Assembly: GCA_024280395.1 (NCBI GenBank)
Contig: JAJRQG010000133.1
Span: forward strand, 1 to 55,958
Source of the DNA: Gammaproteobacteria bacterium
GTDB lineage: Bacteria; Pseudomonadota; Gammaproteobacteria; Xanthomonadales; Marinicellaceae
Reading direction: 5' to 3'
Length of the DNA: 55,958 nt
In this document: in pieces, positions 7,747 to 14,860 of the stretch
How positions within the stretch are numbered: the first letter of the stretch is position 1
How the letters are laid out: every line of letters begins with the position of its first letter
The notes under the pieces: model-generated
What the model saw: the letters and a program-made list of their open reading frames with translations, nothing else
What the model was told of the DNA's origin: nothing
The model's database searches: none
Position numbers and translations under genes: made by a program

Positions 7747-10227
7747 ATGAAATTAAAGCTTTGGCTTTTATTGGCTTTTTCACTCACTTGTTTTGATGCC
7801 TCAGCGAAATTACTGCCCTTATCAAAATGGGTTGATAGTTTTAAAGAATCTGGCGTAAATATTTTTTACAGCAGCGATTATGTTTCTGAAGACATGCTTG
7901 AAACTGATTTAGATTTAGATTTAGATTTAGATAATGAGAATGTTTCATCTTTGAATGTAGCTCTTCATGATTTAGGCTTTAAATTACTGAATGTGGATAC
8001 TTCTATCTATGTTATCAAACCATTAGAAAAAATAATAAAACCCAGAACAGGTCTCATCGTACAGGTTAGAGATGACAGTAAGCAAAATAAGCTTAAAGAA
8101 ATAAACGCTCAAATTCCCGGCATGGAGATGCAAAATTTTACTGATGGTTATATTACTTTTTTCGATATCGATGTACAAACACAATCGCTTATCATTTCAT
8201 CCGTAGGCTATTTCCCCAAAGAAGTTAATTTAAAGTTACAACAAGGCAACTATCAATCAATCACAGTTGATTTAAGTAAGAAGCCGGTAAGTTTAGATAA
8301 AATAGTTGTCACTGCTAGTCGTTATAATTTAGCCAGCCCAAACGCAAGTCAAACGACCATTCTACGTGAAGATATTGAACATTCTGTGTCATTAAATAAC
8401 GATCCACTGCGTTCTGTTTCTGATTTGGCAGGTAATTCAACTACTGGATTAAGTGGCCGATACCGAACAAGAGGAGGACATGAAAATGAATCGCTGGTCT
8501 TATTTGATGATTATATTTTAAGGAACCCGTATCACTTCAATCACTTTTTTTCTCTTTATTCGACAATAAACCAAAGCATTGTTGATGGACTAGATTTTTA
8601 TAGTGGTATTTTTCCTGTTCAATATGGAGGACGATTAAGTTCGGTTTTGTCGGCTCAAAGCGGGGACAATGTAAACAAACCTACTCATGAAATTGGTGCA
8701 GATTTTGTCAGTGCTTATTATACTTATAGAACACATAATCAAGACTATTCTCGTCAAAGTCTGGTTTCATTGCGGACTAGTTTAAATTTAGTCAAAGAAA
8801 AAATTGTTGATGAAGGATATCTTGACCCAGATGTGAACGATTTATATCTCAAGTTTTCTCAAGATTTAAACAGTAATTGGCAATCTTCCCAACATTTATT
8901 GCTGGCCAATGATGACATTAAATTTAACGTTCGTGATTCACATAATCCGGGTGACATTGAAAAAGCAGATTCAAAACACAGGGATTTGAATATGTGGGCT
9001 CAATGGAATTATCAAAATGATAATACAAGTCGCAATATCCAGCTGTATTATAACAATTCTTCAAAAACACGTTTTGGTCTTTTGCGTGATATTCATTCAG
9101 ATGCCAACCTCTTTGAAACCACAAAGGGTTCATTTTATGGCATTAAGTTTGACCAAACTTCTAATGTTTTGGATAATTTAAGCTTAAGTTATGGTTTTGA
9201 TATATTTACTGAGAAAACGAAAATTAGTTCCACTCGAAACATTCGTCATTTTGGCTTGTTAATTGAACAATTAGGGCTGGATAGAAACATTAATCGAAAT
9301 TTTGATTTTGTTAATAGCGGATCAGCCATAAATACTTTTGTTAATGTTCGTTATCGTGTCTGGGAAAAATTTGTATTTGATGTGGGTTATCATTTTGAAC
9401 ACAAAGCTTGGATTATGCACGATGTAAAAAGCCCACGATTTAACGCCAGCTATTTTTATGATGACAATACGATTTTTAGGCTTGGTATTGGCAGACACCA
9501 ACAATCACAATACATTGATGAAATATACTTAGAAGATGAAGAGCCTGAATACAATGACTTAACTTCAGCTGATATGCTGGTACTTGAGATGAATAAAACC
9601 TTTGAAAATGACATTAATCTTCGTATTGAGGTCTATAAGAAAGAGTATTCTCAAACTCAACCCTATTTTGAAAATATATTTAATGAACTGCATATCGTTC
9701 CTGATTTGTATTTTGATCGTGTAGAAATACAACCTGATGACAGTTATGCAACTGGTGCAGAATTTACTTTAAAAGGAAATTATGGTAATTTAAAATGGCT
9801 TGCTAATTACACTTTTTCTGATGTGGAAGATGAATTTGATGATGAATATCATTCTCGCAGCTGGGACCAACATCACGCCTTAAAATTCAGTGTCCATTTT
9901 CCTGTCAGATCATGGTACGTGAACATATCTAGCAACTACCATTCAGGTTGGCCTCGTACAAATATTCTGCAAACAGATAGTGGCTATCAAGTCGGTTCTC
10001 GCAATGAGGACACTTATAAACCTCATTTAGAAATTGATGCGAAAATTTCAAAAGAATTCAAGATTTACAATGGCCAAGCTCAATTAAGCTTGCAAGTTAA
10101 CAACCTCAATAACAGCTTCAATACCTGCTGTATTGATTATTCTTTAGAAAACGGCGAGCTCACTCAAGAAAAACACCAATGGCTGCCACTAACGCCTAAT
10201 GCCAGTTTTGTTTATCAATGGGATTAA
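7747..10227 (+). CDS. TonB-dependent receptor with N-terminal STN signalling domain
   Basis: The 826-residue outer-membrane receptor has a signal peptide ending near DASAK (about 21). An STN (secretin/TonB short N-terminal) domain follows at about 30-100, then a beta-sandwich linker (about 105-180). The TonB-box-like/plug start is IVVTASRY (near 187), the plug runs to about 310, and the barrel ends at the C-terminal YQWD. The STN domain marks it as a transducer able to signal to FecR in the periplasm, as in FecA/FpvA. The STN region contains an in-frame Asp-Leu repeat from a (GATTTA)4 tract. Transported ligand is unknown; iron chelate or heme would fit the family. A decayed copy of its C-terminus lies at 13642-14122. 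Confidence 0.9.
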   Translation: MKLKLWLLLAFSLTCFDASAKLLPLSKWVDSFKESGVNIFYSSDYVSEDMLETDLDLDLDLDNENVSSLNVALHDLGFKLLNVDTSIYVIKPLEKIIKPRTGLIVQVRDDSKQNKLKEINAQIPGMEMQNFTDGYITFFDIDVQTQSLIISSVGYFPKEVNLKLQQGNYQSITVDLSKKPVSLDKIVVTASRYNLASPNASQTTILREDIEHSVSLNNDPLRSVSDLAGNSTTGLSGRYRTRGGHENESLVLFDDYILRNPYHFNHFFSLYSTINQSIVDGLDFYSGIFPVQYGGRLSSVLSAQSGDNVNKPTHEIGADFVSAYYTYRTHNQDYSRQSLVSLRTSLNLVKEKIVDEGYLDPDVNDLYLKFSQDLNSNWQSSQHLLLANDDIKFNVRDSHNPGDIEKADSKHRDLNMWAQWNYQNDNTSRNIQLYYNNSSKTRFGLLRDIHSDANLFETTKGSFYGIKFDQTSNVLDNLSLSYGFDIFTEKTKISSTRNIRHFGLLIEQLGLDRNINRNFDFVNSGSAINTFVNVRYRVWEKFVFDVGYHFEHKAWIMHDVKSPRFNASYFYDDNTIFRLGIGRHQQSQYIDEIYLEDEEPEYNDLTSADMLVLEMNKTFENDINLRIEVYKKEYSQTQPYFENIFNELHIVPDLYFDRVEIQPDDSYATGAEFTLKGNYGNLKWLANYTFSDVEDEFDDEYHSRSWDQHHALKFSVHFPVRSWYVNISSNYHSGWPRTNILQTDSGYQVGSRNEDTYKPHLEIDAKISKEFKIYNGQAQLSLQVNNLNNSFNTCCIDYSLENGELTQEKHQWLPLTPNASFVYQWD
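7906..7932 (+). repeat. Hexanucleotide microsatellite (GATTTA)4GAT inside the receptor gene
   Basis: Four GATTTA units plus GAT encode alternating Asp-Leu residues in the STN domain. Copy-number changes would keep the frame and lengthen or shorten an acidic dipeptide run. Confidence 0.7.
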
Positions 10228-10291
10228 TATTTCGCAGTCACTTTAAACTGTTTGATTAAACTCTTAATAATATTTTTTCGATTGATTTTTA

Positions 10292-10328
10292 TTCTTGGAC
10301 CTTCTAATTAGTTAGAACAATCCAAGAA
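10292..10328 (+). promoter_or_regulatory. Hairpin abutting the start of the multiheme cytochrome gene
   Basis: TTCTTGGA (10292-10299) pairs with TCCAAGAA (10321-10328), and inside it TTCTAA pairs with TTAGAA. The stem ends seven bases before the ATG, where the ribosome would bind, and no clear Shine-Dalgarno lies outside it. It may block or tune translation; no T-run follows, so it is not a standard terminator. Confidence 0.5.
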
Positions 10329-10335
10329 TCCTAAT

Positions 10336-13300
10336 ATGAAAAGAATAGTTTTAATCATTGGTTTATTAATCGCGTGTGTTTTCCCAGCCATCGGCTTTGC
10401 GCAAACAACCACAGTTCCAATACAAGATGCACATTCAGCCCTGTGGTATAACCCAGAGCAAAGTGGTCATGGAATCAATGTTTACTTGCTAGAAAATAAT
10501 CGTATCATTGTCATTTGGTATGTTTATGATGATTCGGGCAACCCTTTATGGTTGCTTGGTGTTGGTACCCATGATGGTAGCATAGCAACACTTGATGTGA
10601 CACAACACCATGGTTCTGCCTTCCCACCTAATTTTAATTCAACTGATGTGACATCAATAAATTGGGGGACATTCGAGTTAAGTTTTTCTGGATGCAACTC
10701 TGGTTTATTTAAATGGCTCCCAAACAGCTCCAATGTTTTTTCAGCTGGTGAAATGCCAGTTTCTCGTTTAATTAAGACCTTAGGTTTAAGCTGTGATAGC
10801 ACACCTGTGGTTAATAAAGCAGCTTCGGCCACACTCAACGCTGGATATTCTGCATTGTGGTATAACCCAAGTGAAAGTGGTCATGGCATCAATGTCTACA
10901 TGTTAGAAAACAATCGAGTAGTTGTTATTTGGTATGTTTATGACAATAACGGGAATCCCATTTGGTTATTGGGTTTAGGCACACATGATGGTGTTAAAGC
11001 ACATTTAGATGTACAAACAGGTAGCGGAGCCCGATTCCCTCCCAACTTTGATACCAATGATGTAGTATTAAATAATTGGGGTACTTTTGATTTGGAATTT
11101 TCTGATTGCGATACTGGAAATTTTTCTTGGACACCAATTTCAGGAAATGACTACACAGCTGGCCAAACACCGATTACTCGCTTGAATCATACATCGGGGT
11201 TAAGTTGTACCAACTATTCTCCTGTTACCAATGCCGTTGTTCAACAGCCCTTTGGTGGCAATAGTACTTATAAAATATTGGCCGCCAATGATTTGGGTAT
11301 GCATTGTGCGGATATTGACGACCAAATATTCAGTATATTACCGCCTTTTAATATTGTTCATGCACAAGTAATCAAAATGGGAGATGCACCAACTTTAATG
11401 ACTCCCGCTGATGACTCTGCAATATCTGTGGTTTATACAGCGACAGCTAATGCCAATGACCCAATTTTGGATGATAACAACTCTACAATGCCTGCTTATC
11501 TAAATCCGCCAGCTGCTGCTCTCACTTCCACTGACCGCGCTGCTATTTCAATTAATTCAACATCGCAAAATGATCTCGATATTGGCTTACTGAAAAGTAA
11601 TTTTTGGAGTAATAATCCAAACACCAACAATCCATTAGGCTATGATAACTATGACAATATCTTTTTTGGATTACTGGACCCCAATAGTATAGTTTTTGAC
11701 ATAGGCTTACCAGTACCTGAATCAATAGAATTACCAAATTGTTTAAGCAATCCTTCGACTTGTAACTTTTCTCAACAATCTATGCCCGGTGTTTCAGACA
11801 AATTCATCAATAATAGACCCAAACTCTTTAGGCGATTTGATAATGATGTTAATTTCTTTAGCAGCGTATTGAACTCTCCTTTAGGCAGCATTATTCAACA
11901 AACCAATTGGTGGTCCGCTGATGGCATTCCCATGTTGCCCATAGATGATGCAGGAAGAAGCAATCCTTATCCAATGATGCGTATTCAGGCCAAAAAAAAT
12001 GGTGGTATTTTAGCCAGTACCGATATTGTCTTACCCGTTGCCTCTGAAGCCGATTGTCAAAATTGTCATGCACAAATGATTGATTGTGCCGATATGAGTT
12101 TAACGGCTTTGATTCAATCTGATGCCTGCAATGAAGCAGCCATTTCTCCCACTTTAAAGACTCAAACTGTTTTTGAAGTCGCGACACTCGAAGATGCGCC
12201 TGGTTTCAACCCAGACCAACAATTGTTAAATGCTTCCAAAATCAACATCTTACGCTTGCATGATGTTAAAAATGGCAGCAAATATCCATCTGATTGGGGT
12301 ACTTGTGATGCCGCAAGCAATGTCAACGATTCAACACAGTGGAATGCCAATTGTTTAACCAATAGAACCCCCATTCAATGTTCACAGTGTCACTATTCTC
12401 CAGCTTTAGATCTTGCCCAGGTCGGTCCAACAGACAATATTGAACATCAAGTTTTCCAAGCTTCAGTTGGTTTGAGTATGTCATCTGTTATGCATAAATT
12501 TCATGGGCAGTATCTTGATTTATTCCCCGATATGCCAGCTCCCAATGACCCGTTAAGAAAACGCACTGCAACTTCAAGTGGTTTCCCTAATGCACAAACA
12601 GGGCAGTCGGTTGAACAATATGTTTTACAAGAAACCTGTTACCAATGTCACCCAGGAAAACGTGCGCAATGTTTGCGTGGAGCAATGGCAAGTGGCGGAG
12701 TAGTCTGTCAAGATTGTCATGGTGAAATGGCTGATGTTGGGCTTGATTTCACCTCTGGCGGATCTCGCGTTCCTTGGGCAAGTGAACCCAAATGCCAATC
12801 TTGCCATACTGGTGATGCGACCAATAAAAACCACCCAAATGGTGCGATAGTTGCTGCAGATGGCATTCGTTTAATGCAGGCCTATACCAATGATGCGAAT
12901 GACCCGATTCAATCACCCAGTTCTCCCTTTGCTGAAAATGAAAACCTATACCGTCTAAGTGGCAATAAAAATAATCTATCATCCAAGCAAGGGCACGGAG
13001 GTATCATGTGTGAAGGTTGCCATGGCAGTACACATGCCATTTGGCCCAATGAAAATGTTAATGCCAATGATAATATCGCAGCCATTCAATTGCAAGGCCA
13101 TACAGGAACAATAACAGAGTGCCGAACCTGCCATACTGAGTCATTGCGCCTGAGTCAGAATGGACCGCATGGAATGCATGATGTATCTCCAATTAGTGAA
13201 AACAATGGACAACTGGATCCTAATTTACGTCGAACTTATTGGAATCGTGAACACGAAGATGTGAGTCGTTCAACCTGTAAAAACTGCCATGGCGCTGATG

Positions 13301-13473
13301 GTCTAGGTACAGTTCTTTCTAAAACCGCAGCTGACAGAACGCTTGCTTGTGATAAAACGGGATTAAATGGCTGTACTCGAATCACCACAAGTTCTGGCAA
13401 AAATCGTAAGATGATGTTTGTACCCAAAGGCACTCCAATTCGATGTAATATGTGTCATAGTAATAAGATTTAA
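10336..13473 (+). CDS. Secreted nonaheme c-type cytochrome with duplicated N-terminal domain
   Basis: The 1045-residue protein has a signal peptide (about 1-22). Two homologous domains of about 120 residues follow (about 32-153 and 168-291); both contain ALWYNP, SGHGINVY, IWYVYD and THDG, and end in a Leu-Ser-Cys. A middle region begins with ILAANDLGMHC (about 314-324). Nine CXXCH heme sites occupy the C-terminal half: 574, 682, 768, 791, 820, 892, 929, 981 and 1037. It is presumably exported by Sec, loaded with heme in the periplasm, and may act in electron transfer at or outside the outer membrane. It follows the STN receptor by 108 bp and may be part of the sigma regulon. No catalytic assignment is possible. 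Confidence 0.88.
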   Translation: MKRIVLIIGLLIACVFPAIGFAQTTTVPIQDAHSALWYNPEQSGHGINVYLLENNRIIVIWYVYDDSGNPLWLLGVGTHDGSIATLDVTQHHGSAFPPNFNSTDVTSINWGTFELSFSGCNSGLFKWLPNSSNVFSAGEMPVSRLIKTLGLSCDSTPVVNKAASATLNAGYSALWYNPSESGHGINVYMLENNRVVVIWYVYDNNGNPIWLLGLGTHDGVKAHLDVQTGSGARFPPNFDTNDVVLNNWGTFDLEFSDCDTGNFSWTPISGNDYTAGQTPITRLNHTSGLSCTNYSPVTNAVVQQPFGGNSTYKILAANDLGMHCADIDDQIFSILPPFNIVHAQVIKMGDAPTLMTPADDSAISVVYTATANANDPILDDNNSTMPAYLNPPAAALTSTDRAAISINSTSQNDLDIGLLKSNFWSNNPNTNNPLGYDNYDNIFFGLLDPNSIVFDIGLPVPESIELPNCLSNPSTCNFSQQSMPGVSDKFINNRPKLFRRFDNDVNFFSSVLNSPLGSIIQQTNWWSADGIPMLPIDDAGRSNPYPMMRIQAKKNGGILASTDIVLPVASEADCQNCHAQMIDCADMSLTALIQSDACNEAAISPTLKTQTVFEVATLEDAPGFNPDQQLLNASKINILRLHDVKNGSKYPSDWGTCDAASNVNDSTQWNANCLTNRTPIQCSQCHYSPALDLAQVGPTDNIEHQVFQASVGLSMSSVMHKFHGQYLDLFPDMPAPNDPLRKRTATSSGFPNAQTGQSVEQYVLQETCYQCHPGKRAQCLRGAMASGGVVCQDCHGEMADVGLDFTSGGSRVPWASEPKCQSCHTGDATNKNHPNGAIVAADGIRLMQAYTNDANDPIQSPSSPFAENENLYRLSGNKNNLSSKQGHGGIMCEGCHGSTHAIWPNENVNANDNIAAIQLQGHTGTITECRTCHTESLRLSQNGPHGMHDVSPISENNGQLDPNLRRTYWNREHEDVSRSTCKNCHGADGLGTVLSKTAADRTLACDKTGLNGCTRITTSSGKNRKMMFVPKGTPIRCNMCHSNKI

Positions 13474-13503
13474 AGTGAACAACCCTATCCAGACTATTTG
13501 ACT

Positions 13504-13543
13504 AAGCCTTATACAATATAATACATTAATTTAAGGCTTTTTC
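13504..13543 (+). terminator. Candidate terminator after the cytochrome gene
   Basis: AAGCCTTA (13504-13511) pairs with TAAGGCTT (13532-13539) followed by a short T-run. The loop is long (20 bases), so strength is uncertain. Confidence 0.5.
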
Positions 13544-13641
13544 GAGACTGTAAACTAATCTGTGTATCAGCTTTTTTATGAAAATATTATTAATGGATAA
13601 CACGTACTTCTTGATTGGTTTTATGACTGAATGCACTTTCT

Positions 13642-14122
13642 CCAGATGATTCTCAAGCAATAGACATAGAGCTTACTTTGAATGGCAGCAAGCTATATTT
13701 TCTCTGACGCTTACGATGAGATTAATGGCAATGAATTCCCTCGTAGTTGGGACTAACACAACTCGCTAAAATTCAATTTTCATACTATTCTAAGTTTTAA
13801 GTATTTAAACAATTGGAATCTAGACATGACAACAAACTACCACACAGGATGGGCCAAGGCTAAAATTGTCCAAGTAAACGGTGAAATATATATTGGCAAT
13901 AGAAACCAATCTACTGTTAAAGACTTTGTCCAACTGGACGTTAAACTCAGTAAAACTATAGATACCGAAAATAGGCAACTAACATATACAAGCCAACAAT
14001 CTATTGAATACAAGCAATCCTTGTTGTGTTGATTATCAAATCAACAATGGCATATTGACATCAAAGGGAAAACGCTGGCTGCCAATAACACCCAATATTT
14101 CTATCTCTATAAATGGGATTAA
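13642..14122 (+). pseudogene. Decayed C-terminal remnant of a TonB-dependent receptor paralogous to the one at 7747
   Basis: Translation in shifting frames matches the last part of the nearby STN receptor. PDDSQAIDIELTLNGS corresponds to its PDDSYATGAEFTLKGN, YIFSDAYDE to YTFSDVEDE, PRSWD to SRSWD, NYHTGW to NYHSGW, and RWLPITPN to QWLPLTPN, ending in YKWD and TAA. Lesions seen: a deletion/frameshift near 13690, an in-frame TAA at 13754-13756 where the intact paralogue has Gln, a frameshift near 14020, and another just before the end. No upstream receptor sequence was found between 13474 and 13641. This is the end of a duplicated receptor gene that has largely been lost. Confidence 0.85.
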
Positions 14123-14179
14123 GTTTTTTTAGTTAACTTCGCAATGACACAACTCCAAATAGTAGATTTTTTTCAAAAA

Positions 14180-14207
14180 AAAAGGGCAACTCAAGAGCTG
14201 CCCTTTT
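14180..14207. terminator. Bidirectional hairpin terminator candidate
   Basis: AAAAGGGCA (14180-14188) pairs with TGCCCTTTT (14199-14207), with CTC/GAG pairing inside and A/T runs on both sides. It lies between two oppositely oriented receptor remnants. Confidence 0.7.
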
Positions 14208-14226
14208 AAACTTTCAAAGTTGGATT

Positions 14227-14266
14227 CGTTTAGAAATCTATACGAAGACCTACTTGTGCTTGCCAT
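14227..14266. repeat. 40-bp direct repeat, copy 1 (receptor tail)
   Basis: It differs from copy 2 at 14821-14860 by one base. The two copies are 594 bp apart and flank the small secreted-protein gene. Confidence 0.85.
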
Positions 14267-14280
14267 TGTGAGTTAGAATT
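14230..14280 (-). pseudogene. C-terminal tail fragment of an Oar-like TonB receptor
   Basis: The reverse strand encodes a QWQAQVGLRIDF tail and TAA, nearly identical to the RWQAQVGIRIDF end of the intact receptor at 14824. Bases 14227-14266 match 14821-14860 at 39 of 40 positions. Nothing recognisable as receptor continues upstream of it, so this is the scar of a lost or deleted paralogue. Confidence 0.75.
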
Positions 14281-14458
14281 AACTACAATTTATTTACTAA
14301 AGCCATTGAAAACATCACCTATAATGAACTATAACTTTATCATTTTTTAACCAAATTTTAACCACATATACGATAATATAAAAGTGAAATAGCAATATTT
14401 CAGGTTTTGCCTGTTTACCTAGTTTTTAAAAAGTAGGTTTTATGTAGCGAGAAACAAT

Positions 14459-14704
14459 ATGACTAAATTATTATTTACTGTTCTTTTTACCCTCAGCTTT
14501 TCTGCAATTTCTAGTACTAGCGGAGACTTCTCATTAAAAAAATCCAATTTATCCAGATCGAATATTGCAATATTTATTGGTTCCAACATTGCTAAAAATT
14601 CCAACTATGACAACTGTGGAGATGTTTTTCAACAATGTATCGATAGTGGTGAGGATGAATTTATTTGTGAAATAATTGAAGAAGAGTGTTACGATGGATA
14701 TTAA
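14459..14704 (+). CDS. Small secreted cysteine-containing protein of unknown function
   Basis: The 81-residue protein has a good signal peptide (MTKLLFTVLFTLSFSAIS), leaving roughly 60 residues. The C-terminal third is acidic and holds all four cysteines (NCGDVFQQC, then FICEIIEEEC), suggesting two disulfides. No family is recognised. It stands alone between a receptor-tail remnant and a terminator, with a weak ribosome site (GCGAG) and AT-rich upstream DNA. The signal peptide and downstream terminator argue that it is a real gene. It could be a small periplasmic or exported factor; nothing further is supported. Confidence 0.65.
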   Translation: MTKLLFTVLFTLSFSAISSTSGDFSLKKSNLSRSNIAIFIGSNIAKNSNYDNCGDVFQQCIDSGEDEFICEIIEEECYDGY

Positions 14705-14733
14705 TTTGACAAATAATAAATAACCAATGCAAT

Positions 14734-14769
14734 AAAAAAACCTGCTAAGCTAACTCCGCAGGTTTTTTT
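14734..14769. terminator. Bidirectional terminator between the small secreted gene and the Oar-like receptor
   Basis: An A-run plus CCTGC (14734-14745) pairs with GCAGG plus a T-run (14758-14769) around a 12-base loop. It serves the plus-strand small gene and probably the converging receptor gene. Confidence 0.8.
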
Positions 14770-14820
14770 ACTAAGGCTTGGCACCAAACTTAAATTAGAG
14801 TGATGCAAATATTGTTTATC

Positions 14821-14860
14821 CGTTTAGAAATCTATACGAATACCTACTTGTGCTTGCCAT
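14821..14860. repeat. 40-bp direct repeat, copy 2 (within the intact receptor)
   Basis: This is the end of the intact Oar-like receptor gene, matching 14227-14266 at 39 of 40 positions. Confidence 0.85.

Noticed and set aside
9322..9504. Antisense reading frames inside the receptor gene
   Set aside because: Shadow of a confident coding gene, no ribosome site, no protein features.
12625..12982. Antisense frames in the multiheme gene
   Set aside because: They oppose the CXXCH codons of a clearly real protein and carry no independent signal.
13504..13641. Further receptor sequence upstream of the remnant
   Set aside because: No frame gives recognisable receptor motifs; only a terminator candidate was kept.
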